A DNA stretch of 64,000 nt, taken from assembly GCF_018623055.1 (NCBI RefSeq), contig NZ_CP076019.1, positions 1,240,001 through 1,304,000 on the forward strand, given 5' to 3'. A model generated the notes under the pieces. It searched no databases. It was not told the origin of the DNA and saw only the letters and a program-made list of their open reading frames with translations. Source of the stretch: Halorubrum sp. 2020YC2 (lineage in GTDB: Archaea > Halobacteriota > Halobacteria > Halobacteriales > Haloferacaceae). Made by a program: the position numbers and the translations under genes. Of this stretch, positions 33,123 to 41,050 are shown piece by piece. Within the stretch, counting starts at the first letter, position 1. Each line of letters begins with the position of its first letter.

Positions 33123-34169
33123 TCAGAACTCGAAGCCGACCGCGTCGCGGCTCGGTCGGAGCGGGCCCTTCGGGTACGGCGGCTCGGCGTCGGGGTCGTT
33201 GTACGCCCGCGGCGCCACGTCGTTCGGTCCGTCGGGGTAACAGAGCGCGGCGAGCGTCTGGATCGCGGTGCGGCCGCTCGCGAGCTCGAACTGCCCGCCG
33301 CCGTACATCTCGATCCCGTTCCGGTCGCAGTAGGCGATCGTCTCGAACAGCGATTCGAGCGTGCCGAACCGCGAGGGCTTGACGTTACACCACCCCGGCT
33401 CGACCGGGAGGGATTCGAGGCTCTCGACGCCGTCGATCGGGTAGTCGAAGGAGAGCCGGTCGGCCTGCGGCTCGACGAGCGCGCTCGTCGCGGGCGTGAA
33501 CGCCGGGTCCTCCACGACCGCGGCCGGGAACGCGGCGAACACGTCGCGGTACAGCTCCGGGTCCGGCTCGACGTCGACGTCGGTCCCCTCGTACCAACCC
33601 TTTAGATCGAGGACGCGCACGGCGTCGGTCTCTCGGAGCGTCTCGAACGCCTCGTCTGGCCACTCCGGCGTGGGGTCGAGCTTGAACTCCAGATCGGGGT
33701 TGCGCGCGAGCAGCGCCTCGACGCGGTCGGTCGACGGCGGGTCACCGAGCCGCGTGGAGACGACGAAGCGGACCGGCTCGGGGTCGACGCCCAGCCGCTC
33801 GCCCAGCGACTCCTCCTGCTGCCGGAGCGCCAAGTCGAGCGCCGCGCTCTCGACCGCCCACCGCCGATAGTTGCGCGAGGCCTCGCTCTCCGGCTCGTGT
33901 CCGTGAAAGAGGTCGACCTCGTCGAGCCGGTCCGACAGCGCGTCGATGGTCCACTCGCCCTCGACGTCGATCGGGTCGGTCCCGGCGAGCGCGTCGTGGT
34001 CGGCGGTCTCGTAGGTCACGTCCTCGCCGCGCCCGACGAGACCGTCGCCGGAGAGGCGGTACTCCGTCGTCGTGCGCTCGAACCCGCTCGTCGTGTCGGC
34101 GGTCCGCCGGCGGCGACCGACCGACTCGATCGTCACCGACAGCTCCGCGATCCGCTCGTAATGGCTCAT
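33123..34169 (-). CDS. enolase-superfamily protein (mandelate racemase/muconate lactonizing-like)
   Basis: A 348-residue protein with the N-terminal capping domain (LSVTIESVGRRRR, TTTEYRLSGDGLVGRGEDV) and a TIM barrel. Barrel landmarks are LEFKLDPTPEWPDEAF (Lys at strand 2), VRVLDLKGWYEG, AAVVEDPAFTPAT (metal-type D/E strand), WCNVKPSRFGTLESLFETIA and GIEMYGGGQFELASGRTAIQ. The superfamily abstracts a proton next to a carboxylate; this haloarchaeal branch is uncharacterised, so substrate and activity are unknown. It reads toward repeat copy B. Confidence 0.8.
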   Translation of the reverse strand: MSHYERIAELSVTIESVGRRRRTADTTSGFERTTTEYRLSGDGLVGRGEDVTYETADHDALAGTDPIDVEGEWTIDALSDRLDEVDLFHGHEPESEASRNYRRWAVESAALDLALRQQEESLGERLGVDPEPVRFVVSTRLGDPPSTDRVEALLARNPDLEFKLDPTPEWPDEAFETLRETDAVRVLDLKGWYEGTDVDVEPDPELYRDVFAAFPAAVVEDPAFTPATSALVEPQADRLSFDYPIDGVESLESLPVEPGWCNVKPSRFGTLESLFETIAYCDRNGIEMYGGGQFELASGRTAIQTLAALCYPDGPNDVAPRAYNDPDAEPPYPKGPLRPSRDAVGFEF

Positions 34170-34244
34170 GACCGACCCGACGGCGGCCGGTCACTTAAAT
34201 CGGTGAGCGCGGAGGGGTCGGGTTCGGCCTCGCGCGAGACCCGA

Positions 34245-34952
34245 CTAGGCTCCGGAGTCGCTCGCGCGGTTCCGGAGCGTCGCGATCCGGGTCCCGAGCG
34301 CCCAGAACAGCGGGGTCACGGTGAGCGCGACCGCGCCCGCGGCAGCGACCTGAAGGACGGTCGTGGTGAACCACGGCGCGCCGTCGGCGTACGGCAGCGA
34401 GGTGTGGGTCACGTCGCCGATCACGGGCACGAAGTAGTCCATCAGCAGGTCGACGGTGTACCACGCGGTCGCGACCGCGACCGCGCGGAGCGGGAAGTCG
34501 GTGATGCGGTGAAGGACGAACGCCTGGACCACCATCGCGAGGTGGCTGAAGAGGAGGAACGCGTACAGCGCCGGGCCGTTGACCGCGAGGAACTCCGGGT
34601 AGAAGGCGACGAGGACGTACGGGGTCCACAGCCCGAGCTTGATATTTCCGAAGAAGGCGAGCGCGGCGAGGGTGTCGCTCGACCGCCCGAGCGCCCACGC
34701 GCCGAGCGCGAGCGCGATGAGCAGCGTCGCCCCGGGGCTGTCGGGGATGAAGATCCACATCTCGGTCGGGAGCGCCCGAAACTGGAACCGGTAGTACCAG
34801 AAGCCGAACGCGGTGCCGACGAGGTTGATCGCGACGATGACCCACGCGAACCGGAAGGCGACGTCCTCCAGCCGTTTCGGGAGCGGCGCGACCCACCGCG
34901 GGAGCGACTCGCGGTCCGGCGGGTCACGGCCGAGCGCGCCGACGAGGTCCAT
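34245..34952 (-). CDS. DUF1405 membrane protein
   Basis: A 235-residue membrane protein with about six helices. Distinctive segments are VIVAINLVGTAFGFWYYRFQ (about residues 38-57), MWIFIPDSPGATLLIALAL (about 69-87), FFGNIKLGLWTPYVLVAFYP (about 100-119) and a late AWYTVDLLMDYFVPVIG. These match the DUF1405 (YpjA-like) family, whose role is unknown. The Pro-rich N-terminus is cytoplasmic. It lies codirectional with the enolase-like gene. Confidence 0.8.
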   Translation of the reverse strand: MDLVGALGRDPPDRESLPRWVAPLPKRLEDVAFRFAWVIVAINLVGTAFGFWYYRFQFRALPTEMWIFIPDSPGATLLIALALGAWALGRSSDTLAALAFFGNIKLGLWTPYVLVAFYPEFLAVNGPALYAFLLFSHLAMVVQAFVLHRITDFPLRAVAVATAWYTVDLLMDYFVPVIGDVTHTSLPYADGAPWFTTTVLQVAAAGAVALTVTPLFWALGTRIATLRNRASDSGA

Positions 34953-35098
34953 ACCGCCGGCTCGGACCGGGCGGGCAAAGCCGTGGCGGTCGCGGCGGAC
35001 GCGACCGGCTAGCGCGGGCGGGCCGCGAGCGGAGTCGTCCCGCCCGACCCACGGCCGCGACGAAAAGGGCTATGGGCGCCCGGCGGAAAGGCGGGGGT

Positions 35099-35743
35099 AT
35101 GCGCCCGCGAACGCTGCTCGCGCTGCTGCTCGTCGTCCCCCTCGTGGACGCGCTGTTCTTGATCGTGGTCGCGACGCGGCTCGGGTGGGCCGTGACGGTC
35201 GCGCTCGTCGTGTTGACGGCCGTCCTCGGGATGCTCCTGTTGCGCGCCGAGGGCCGGGCGACGCTCGCGCGTATCCAGCGCAAAGTGTCGCGCGGGGCGC
35301 CGCCGACCGACGAACTGCTCGACGGCGGCCTGCTCATCGCGGCGGGCGCGTTCCTGCTCACGCCGGGGCTCGTCACCGACGCGGTCGGCTTCCTGTTCGC
35401 GCTCCCGCTCTCGCGGGTCCCGATCCGGATGGCCTTGAAGAAGTACGTCGTCGTCCCGTACATCGAACGCGAGACGGACGGGTTCCTCTCGGGCAACGTC
35501 TACATCGGCGGCTTCCCCGGCGACGGCGAAGGCGGCTTCTCGATGGGCGGCGGGAGCGGCTTCCCCGGCGGCGGTCCCGGCGGCGCCTCGGGCGGTGGTC
35601 CCGACGGGTTCTCCGGCGGCGAGGGAGACGACGGCGACGGCGGCGTCGGGGGGAGCGCGGACCCCGGCGACGCGTCGGCGGACGACGACGTGGTCGACGT
35701 GGAGTACACGGTCGAAGACGAGGAGCAGCGGCGGACCGACTGA
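35099..35743 (+). CDS. FxsA-family membrane protein with Gly/Asp-rich tail
   Basis: A 214-residue protein. Residues 1-120 are the FxsA domain: LLALLLVVPLVDALFLIVVA, RLGWAVTVALVVLTAVLGML, LARIQRKVSRGAPPTDELLD, and GLLIAAGAFLLTPGLVTDAV. The C-terminal 90 residues are almost only Gly, Asp, Ser and Pro, a low-complexity acidic extension longer than in bacterial FxsA. FxsA was named for suppressing phage F exclusion; its archaeal role is unknown. ATG 35099 directly precedes the first helix; the longer start adds a basic leader. Confidence 0.85.
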   Translation: MRPRTLLALLLVVPLVDALFLIVVATRLGWAVTVALVVLTAVLGMLLLRAEGRATLARIQRKVSRGAPPTDELLDGGLLIAAGAFLLTPGLVTDAVGFLFALPLSRVPIRMALKKYVVVPYIERETDGFLSGNVYIGGFPGDGEGGFSMGGGSGFPGGGPGGASGGGPDGFSGGEGDDGDGGVGGSADPGDASADDDVVDVEYTVEDEEQRRTD

Positions 35744-35846
35744 CGGCGCGGGCGTCGCGAACGTCCGTGAAACCGCCACACGGCGGCCGGCTCCCGAAAG
35801 GAAACCCTTAAAATCCTACCCGCGCAACGACTGAATGCGCTCACCT

Positions 35847-35920
35847 GGGCCAATAGCTCAGTCAGGTTGAGCGCTCGGCTGATAACCGGGAGGTCCACGG
35901 TTCAAATCCGTGTTGGCCCA
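35847..35920 (+). tRNA. tRNA-Ile (anticodon GAT)
   Basis: A 74-base cloverleaf. The acceptor stem is GGGCCAA / TTGGCCC with discriminator A, the D-arm contains AGCTCAGTCAGGTTGAGC, the anticodon loop is CTGATAA, and the T-arm contains GGTTCAAATCC. The bases CC follow at 35921-35922. A TATA-like CTTAAAAT at 35807-35814 lies about 33 bp upstream. It is a solitary tRNA gene, not part of an rRNA operon. Confidence 0.95.
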
Positions 35921-35930
35921 CCTACAACGC

Positions 35931-35984
35931 GCACGGTCTTCGGCCGTGCGGGATTGGTGGGCTGGGACTCCCCAGCCACCCAAT
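35931..35984. other. two hairpins following tRNA-Ile
   Basis: GCACGGTC-TTC-GGCCGTGC (35931-35949) and an imperfect stem ATTGGTGGGCTGGG / CCCAGCCACCCAAT around ACTC (35953-35984) directly follow the tRNA. They could serve transcript termination or processing. The following 200 bp are noticeably less GC rich and contain only the promoter of the next toxin-antitoxin pair. Confidence 0.45.
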
Positions 35985-36180
35985 TTCCGTCTCGTCGCTA
36001 CTTCCTCAGCGAGTCGTGTCTCGATATTAGTGTGGAGTTTCGAGTAGTCCGGTAGCTATCGGTCGATTTTGGACTATTACGTAGTGCGACCGTCGGAGAC
36101 CAGCGGATAGCAAGTTCGCGAGGATTCCCTTAGACCGTACAGCGATAGTATCGATATCCGAGCAAAATTTATACGCCGTC

Positions 36181-36195
36181 TATACGAGCTGTATA
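36181..36195 (+). promoter_or_regulatory. palindromic operator of the RHH antitoxin gene
   Basis: TATAC-GAGCT-GTATA is a 15-bp inverted repeat just before the ATG at 36198. A TATA box TTTATAC at 36168-36174 predicts transcription starting at about the start codon, so a bound ribbon-helix-helix dimer would cover the start site. This is the expected layout for autorepression. Confidence 0.6.
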
Positions 36196-36197
36196 CT

Positions 36198-36422
36198 ATG
36201 AGCGCAGACAGGAAACCCGTACCGGTGTCGCTTCCGCCGAAGCTCGTCGAAGAGTTAGACGCCCTCGTGGAGGAGGGACAGTTCGGATCGCGTTCGGAGG
36301 CGCTCCGATACGGTGCTCGGCTGGTGGTTCGCGAGGAGTTCCAGAAACGGCTCCACGACCGCACGGCAGCGGAGGCGGCGGACGACATCGAGGAGCGACT
36401 GGACCGCAAGCGTGTACCTTGA
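36198..36422 (+). CDS. ribbon-helix-helix antitoxin
   Basis: A 74-residue CopG/RHH-type protein. The beta ribbon KPVPVSLPPKLVEELDALVE (about residues 6-25) is followed by the two helices containing GQFGSRSEALRYGARLVVRE. A charged C-terminal helix ends DDIEERLDRKRVP, the likely toxin contact. The stop lies 11 nt inside the toxin gene. The operator palindrome just upstream supports autoregulation. Confidence 0.88.
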   Translation: MSADRKPVPVSLPPKLVEELDALVEEGQFGSRSEALRYGARLVVREEFQKRLHDRTAAEAADDIEERLDRKRVP

Positions 36423-36795
36423 TACGGACGTCGTCCTCGCGGTGTTGAAAGCCGACGACTGGCTCAGTTCGGCCGTCGACCTCACCGCGATCGACGACCC
36501 GAAGACCTCGGTCTCGACCTGTATCGAGGTCCAATACGCGATGGAAGGAGAGTGGGGTCGCGAGCGGCTCACCACGGTAAACGAATCGCTGGCCGACGAG
36601 GGGGTCTTACTCGTCCCGCTTCGGGAACCCCACATAGCCGCCGGCGGAGCGCTTCAACGGACGTACGATCGGCTCAACCTCTTCGACGCGGTCCACCTCG
36701 GAACGGCGGACGTCCTCGATGAGATCCTCGTTTCGACGGACACGCTGTACCCGTCGATCGACGAGATCACCACCGTCGACCCGCGCGAACTCTGA
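36412..36795 (+). CDS. PIN-domain toxin paired with the RHH antitoxin
   Basis: A 127-residue PIN nuclease. The acidic residues are D in VYLDTDVVLAVLKADDW (about residues 4-6), E in STCIEVQYAMEGEWGRE (about 39) and D in RLNLFDAVHLGTADVLDEIL (about 91), followed by STDTLYPSIDEI. GTG at 36412 overlaps the antitoxin by 11 nt; the longer frame to 36313 is antitoxin shadow. This is a second, RHH-linked VapBC-like module, distinct from the AbrB-linked one at 19.3 kb. Confidence 0.85.
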   Translation: MYLDTDVVLAVLKADDWLSSAVDLTAIDDPKTSVSTCIEVQYAMEGEWGRERLTTVNESLADEGVLLVPLREPHIAAGGALQRTYDRLNLFDAVHLGTADVLDEILVSTDTLYPSIDEITTVDPREL

Positions 36796-36977
36796 GCGGG
36801 GCCCGGCCCCCCTTCGTACTGACTTGCCGGGAGTCGGTCAGAGACGAACGCAGGCGTCGTCGGACTGGCTGGATTCCGATTCCGCGGCGAGGCGGACCTG
36901 TCTCCGGACAACCGATAAGCGACGCCGGAACCCGATCTGGTCCCCCGTTTCAAGTCGCTCGATTGCCAACCATCACT

Positions 36978-37655
36978 ATGCGACTCACGCCGGGCGTGTA
37001 CGAACTGCGCTTACACGTATCGATGGACGACCGCGAGGCCACCTTCCGTCCGGCCGCCGTCGAGACGCCGCGCGGACTACTCTTGGTCGACGTCGGACTG
37101 CCCGAGAAGCTCCCCGTCCTCGAAGCCGCGCTGGAAGAGGAGGGACTCGACCTGAGCGACGTGTGGGGAATCCTCGTCACCCACCAGGACCCGGACCACG
37201 CCGGCTGTCTGGCGACCGTCGCGGGCCGGACCGACGCCGTCGTGTTCGCCCACGAGACGGAGGCGCCGTACCTCGAAGGCGAGAAAGAGTTGGTCAAGTC
37301 CACGGAGGAGCGCCCGCTGGCGATAGACCCGACGACGGTCGACGTCCGCCTGAGTGGGGGCGAGACGTTCGCGACCGCGGCGGGACCGATGGAGGTCGTC
37401 GCCACGCCCGGGCACAGCCCGGGTCACGTGTCGGCGTACTTCCCCGACGCGGCGCTGCTCCTCGCCGCCGACGCCCTCAACGTCGTCGACGGCGACCTCG
37501 TCGGCCCCCGCCCCGAGGTGACGCGGGACCTCGACACCGCGTGGGAGAGCGTCGAGACCCTCGCCGGACTCGACGTGGCGGAGACCCTCTGTTTCCACGG
37601 CGGCCACGTCGAGTCCGGCACCGACCGCATCGGGGAGTTGGCTGCCGAGCGGTGA
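36978..37655 (+). CDS. metallo-beta-lactamase-fold hydrolase
   Basis: A 225-residue MBL-fold protein. Metal motifs are THQDPDHAG (HxDxDH, about residues 72-80), ATPGHSPGHVS (about 142), the bridging D in AADALNVVDGD (about 162) and the late His in CFHGGHVESG. Its size and motif spacing fit glyoxalase II-like or general MBL hydrolases. The substrate is unknown. ATG 36978 is used rather than the upstream TTG. It stands alone between the toxin gene and an acetyltransferase gene. Confidence 0.85.
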   Translation: MRLTPGVYELRLHVSMDDREATFRPAAVETPRGLLLVDVGLPEKLPVLEAALEEEGLDLSDVWGILVTHQDPDHAGCLATVAGRTDAVVFAHETEAPYLEGEKELVKSTEERPLAIDPTTVDVRLSGGETFATAAGPMEVVATPGHSPGHVSAYFPDAALLLAADALNVVDGDLVGPRPEVTRDLDTAWESVETLAGLDVAETLCFHGGHVESGTDRIGELAAER

Positions 37656-37757
37656 GGCGGCGAGGGGGTAGCGACCGACCGGTAAGCCGGCGGAGAGACG
37701 GCGGCGGGCGCGACCGCGACCCGCACGTTCAAGCCGGCGGCGCGGTCACCTCTCGCC

Positions 37758-38393
37758 GTGGAACCGAACCCGCTTTCGCTCCGGTCGTACGACCCGCGCG
37801 ACGACGACGCCGTCTGGGCGCTCCACGAGTGGGCGATAGGGGAGACCGGGGTCGACCCGTCGGACGTCCCCGGGACGGACAACCTGCGGAGCGTCGAGGC
37901 GTCGTACCTCGACCCGGGGGGCGAGTTCCTCGTCGGCGTCGTCGACGCGGACGACGCGCCCGACGCGTCGGTGACAGGAAACGCGGTGCCGGATTCGACG
38001 GCGCCAGAATCGACGGCGGCGGACTCGGCGGCGCCGGACTCGACACCGCCGACGCGGGAGACGGCCGAACTGACGACGTACGACGGGACGCTCGCCGCGA
38101 TGGGCGGCTACGTGCCGAGCGAGGCGGGCCGCAACGACGAGCGCGACCGCCCCGGCGCCGCGGAGCTCCACCGGATGCGCGTCGCGCCGCCGTACCAGCG
38201 GCGCGGCTACGGGCGGCGGCTGCTCGACGAGCTCGAACGCCGGGCCGGCGCGGCCGGGTTCGAGGCGCTCCTCGCGACGACCTCGACGCGTCAGGCCGCC
38301 GCGCTCGACTTCTACGCGGACCGGGGGTACGAACGGACGGGGACCTCTACCGCCGGCGCGTACGAACTGGTGCACTTCGAGAAGGAGCTGTGA
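37758..38393 (+). CDS. GNAT-family N-acetyltransferase with a low-complexity insertion
   Basis: A 211-residue GNAT protein. The N-terminal strand-helix (LRSYDPRDDDAVWALHEWAI) and first central strand (FLVGVVDADD) are split from the rest. The splitting Ser/Thr/Ala/Asp/Pro segment has about 35 residues (SVTGNAVPDSTAPESTAADS and onward). The acetyl-CoA site follows: ELHRMRVAPPYQRRGYGRRL (about residues 135-154), with RRGYGR as the pyrophosphate loop, then TSTRQAAALDFYADRGYERT. The start is GTG 37758. The acceptor is unknown. Confidence 0.83.
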   Translation: MEPNPLSLRSYDPRDDDAVWALHEWAIGETGVDPSDVPGTDNLRSVEASYLDPGGEFLVGVVDADDAPDASVTGNAVPDSTAPESTAADSAAPDSTPPTRETAELTTYDGTLAAMGGYVPSEAGRNDERDRPGAAELHRMRVAPPYQRRGYGRRLLDELERRAGAAGFEALLATTSTRQAAALDFYADRGYERTGTSTAGAYELVHFEKEL

Positions 38394-38524
38394 CCGGCGG
38401 TCCGCGGGACGCGATCGAACGTGGGACCTGAGCGAGCGCGGGACGCGGTCGGCCGGCGTCGGCCGGTCGACAGCTATCGGTCGCCCGTAGCCAACGCTTT
38501 GTGAGCCGACCGAGAGGGTGGCGT

Positions 38525-39718
38525 ATGGACCGATTGGTCTGTTACGACTGCGGCGAGACGTACGCCGCCGGCGACGCGGCCCGCTGCGCGTGCGGCGAGC
38601 CGCTCTGGTTCGAGACCGACGCCGCCGCGTTCTCGTGGCCCGACGCGAGCGAGGGCGGGGGCGTCCGACTGGGACGTGACTCCCTCTGGCGCTACGAGTC
38701 CGCGCTTCCGGCGGCGGAACCGGGCGGCCTCGCGGCCGCCGCCGGAGGCACGCCGCTGTTTCGAGCGCCGTCGATCGAACCGCCGGACGGGCCCCGGATC
38801 CACCTCAAGGTCGAGGGGACCAACCCGACGGGGAGCTTCAAGGACCGGGGGACGGCCGTCGGGATGAGTCGCCTCGACGGCCCGGTCGGAACCGTCTCGC
38901 ACGGGAACATGGCGCTGAGCGTGGCCGCGCACGCGGCGGCGGCCGGCCGGGAGGCCGCCATCCTCGTGGCCGAGGACACTCCGGACTCCCGCCTCGCGAT
39001 GATCGCCCAGCACGACCCCCACCTGTTCCGGGTTCGCGGCGAGTACGGACGGCTCTACCGCGACACGCTCGGCGCCGACCTCGGCGTCGCGTTCCTCAAC
39101 TCCGACGCCCCGCTCCGGGTGGCCGGACAGAAGACGGTCGCGTACGAGATCTGCGAGGCGTTCGCTCCCGACGCCCCCGACGCGATCGTCTTGCCGGTCA
39201 GCAGCGGCGGACAGGCGAGCGGGGTCTGGAAGGCCCTCCGAAAGCTGAAGGCGGCGGGACTGCTCTCGACGCTCCCGCGGATCTACCTCGCGCAGGCCGC
39301 GCGGTGCGACCCGATCGCGCGGGCGTTCCGACGGGGGAAATCGCGGGTCGAGTCCGTCGACGGCGAGCCGACGGCGGCGGTCTCGATCAACAACGGCGAC
39401 CCGCCGAGCGGGAACCGGGCCCTCGCCGCCGCGCGAGCGACGGACGGCGCGGTCGCGTCCGTCTCGGAGGACGCGATGCTGGCCGAGCGGGAGCGCCTCG
39501 CCGCCGACGCCGGCGTCTCGGTCGAGCCGTCGTGCGCCGTGGCCACGGCTGCCGTGCGGGACCTCGCCGCAGCCGGGGAGTTCGACGCCGCGGACGACGT
39601 CGCCGTGATACTGACCGGGTCGGGGTACAAGTACGGACCGTCCGGGGTCGACTCGCGGTCGGTTCGCGAGATCGATCGGGCGGACGTCCCCGGCGCGGTC
39701 CGCGAGATAGCGCCGTGA
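38525..39718 (+). CDS. thrC: threonine synthase-like PLP enzyme
   Basis: A 397-residue fold-type II PLP enzyme converting O-phosphohomoserine to threonine. An N-terminal zinc-ribbon-like start (VCYDCGETY...RCACGE) is typical of archaeal ThrC. The PLP lysine is K106 in EGTNPTGSFKDRGTAVG. The SHGNMALSVAAHAAAAGR region binds the phosphopyridoxal ring and LPVSSGGQASGVWKAL the phosphate. SGSGYKYGP-type residues close the site. The window's haloarchaeon may carry further ThrC paralogues, so the exact substrate is family-based. ATG 38525 begins at the zinc ribbon. Confidence 0.85.
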   Translation: MDRLVCYDCGETYAAGDAARCACGEPLWFETDAAAFSWPDASEGGGVRLGRDSLWRYESALPAAEPGGLAAAAGGTPLFRAPSIEPPDGPRIHLKVEGTNPTGSFKDRGTAVGMSRLDGPVGTVSHGNMALSVAAHAAAAGREAAILVAEDTPDSRLAMIAQHDPHLFRVRGEYGRLYRDTLGADLGVAFLNSDAPLRVAGQKTVAYEICEAFAPDAPDAIVLPVSSGGQASGVWKALRKLKAAGLLSTLPRIYLAQAARCDPIARAFRRGKSRVESVDGEPTAAVSINNGDPPSGNRALAAARATDGAVASVSEDAMLAERERLAADAGVSVEPSCAVATAAVRDLAAAGEFDAADDVAVILTGSGYKYGPSGVDSRSVREIDRADVPGAVREIAP

Positions 39719-39808
39719 CCGGTCGCGCTGGCACGGAATCGCACGTTTCGGAATCCCGGAACGACCCCGACCACAGCGGTTTACACGCGGTTCTCCGTGA
39801 GGCGGGGT

Positions 39809-39931
39809 GTGGATCCCTTCGACGACGGCGGGGTCTGCGAGAGCGGCCACGAGTTCCGCGTCCCGGACCGGACCGACGCGGGAGTGTACCGCTGTCGGGA
39901 GTGCGGCACTCCCGACCTCGAACCGAACTGA
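39809..39931 (+). CDS. tiny zinc-ribbon protein (40 residues)
   Basis: GTG at 39809 opens a 41-codon frame encoding MDPFDDGGVCESGHEF, then VYRCRECGTPDLEPN and a TGA stop. The CxxxH...CxxC spacing is that of a single small zinc ribbon, and the acidic composition is typical of haloarchaeal micro-proteins. It overlaps a 71-codon Ser/Thr/Arg-rich frame starting two bases earlier that lacks any motif. The gene lies between thrC and dhaK. It is hypothetical but better supported than the longer frame. Confidence 0.55.
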   Translation: MDPFDDGGVCESGHEFRVPDRTDAGVYRCRECGTPDLEPN

Positions 39932-39955
39932 GCCCCCGCGAACGGTGACGGGGGT

Positions 39956-39988
39956 GCCCGTGGGCGGAGAGGGGGACCGCCCGCGGGC
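39956..39988. terminator. hairpin between the tiny zinc-ribbon gene and dhaK
   Basis: GCCCGTGGGCGG and CCGCCCGCGGGC pair over 12 positions with one G-T wobble around a 9-nt purine loop. It lies 25 bp after the zinc-ribbon stop and about 64 bp before the dhaK ATG. It may end the upstream transcript or form part of the dhaK leader. Confidence 0.4.
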
Positions 39989-40051
39989 GGAAGTGTCGAC
40001 CCCCGTTCCCCACTACGCTTAACCGGTCCGGGCGAGTCACTTCGGTCGATC

Positions 40052-41050
40052 ATGAAGAAGCTGATCAACGACCCGGACGACGTCGTCGACGAGATGCTCG
40101 ACGGGATGACAGCGGCGCATCCCGACCGGCTGCGGCGCCTGTCGGACACGCAGGTGCTCGTCCGCGACGACGGGCCGGTCGAGGGGAAGGTGGGGATCGT
40201 CACGGGCGGCGGCAGCGGCCACGAGCCGACCCACGCGGGGTACATCGGTGACGGGATGCTCGACGGGGCGGCCGCGGGCGACGTGTTCTCCTCCCCGACG
40301 GCCGACGAGTTCGAGGAGCTGATCGGCGCCTGCGACGCGGGCGACGGCGTCCTCGCGGTCATCAAGAACTACGAGGGCGACGTGATGAACTTCGAGACCG
40401 CCATCGAACTCGCGGAGATGGAGGGCGTCGAGGTCGAGAGCGTCGTCGTGGACGACGACGTTGCCGTCGAGGACTCGCTGTACACCTCCGGCCGTCGCGG
40501 CGTCTGCGGGACGATCCTCGTCCACAAGGCCGCGGGCGCGAAGGCCGCGCGGGGCGCCGACCTCTCTGAGGTCAAGCGCGTCGCGGAGAAGGTGGTCGAC
40601 AACGTGGGGACGATGGGCACCGCGCTCACCTCCTGTGTCACCCCCGAGAAGGGCGAGCCGACCTTCGAGCTGGGCGACGACGAGATCGAACTCGGCATCG
40701 GGATCCACGGCGAGCCGGGCACCGAGCGCACCGAGACGATGAGCGCAGACGAGATCACCGAGAAGCTGACCGACGCGGTCCTCGACGACCTCGACCTCGA
40801 CGAGGGCCAGGAGGTGCTCACGATCGTCAACGGGATGGGCGCCACCCCGCAGATGGAGCTGTTCGTGCTCAACCGTCGGCTTCAGGAACTGCTGGGCGAG
40901 CGCGGCCTCGAGACCCACGACGCGTGGGTCGGGGACTACATGACCTCGCTGGACATGGCGGGCGCGTCGATCACGGTGTGCGCGGTTGACGACGAACTGA
41001 AGGAGCTGTTCGACGCGCCGGCCGACACCCCGGCGCTGACGACGACATGA
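40052..41050 (+). CDS. dhaK: dihydroxyacetone kinase subunit DhaK
   Basis: A 332-residue substrate-binding subunit of the PTS-dependent dihydroxyacetone kinase. It holds DHA as a hemiaminal on His219 in LGIGIHGEPGTERTE, the equivalent of the known bacterial His. VTGGGSGHEPTHAGYIGDGM (about residues 50-69) and FSSPTADEF lie at the active site, and TNGMGATPQMEL-like sequence follows. Dihydroxyacetone phosphate enters glycolysis. The stop overlaps dhaL by 4 nt, forming the dhaKLM operon. Confidence 0.95.
   Translation: MKKLINDPDDVVDEMLDGMTAAHPDRLRRLSDTQVLVRDDGPVEGKVGIVTGGGSGHEPTHAGYIGDGMLDGAAAGDVFSSPTADEFEELIGACDAGDGVLAVIKNYEGDVMNFETAIELAEMEGVEVESVVVDDDVAVEDSLYTSGRRGVCGTILVHKAAGAKAARGADLSEVKRVAEKVVDNVGTMGTALTSCVTPEKGEPTFELGDDEIELGIGIHGEPGTERTETMSADEITEKLTDAVLDDLDLDEGQEVLTIVNGMGATPQMELFVLNRRLQELLGERGLETHDAWVGDYMTSLDMAGASITVCAVDDELKELFDAPADTPALTTT

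Noticed and set aside
35847-35920. tRNA-Ile as the spacer tRNA of an rRNA operon
   Set aside because: No 16S or 23S sequence lies on either side; the gene has its own promoter and is solitary.
39807-40022. A 71-codon frame starting two bases before the tiny zinc-ribbon gene
   Set aside because: It is Ser/Thr/Arg rich with no motif and runs through the hairpin before dhaK; the overlapping 40-residue frame has a zinc ribbon.
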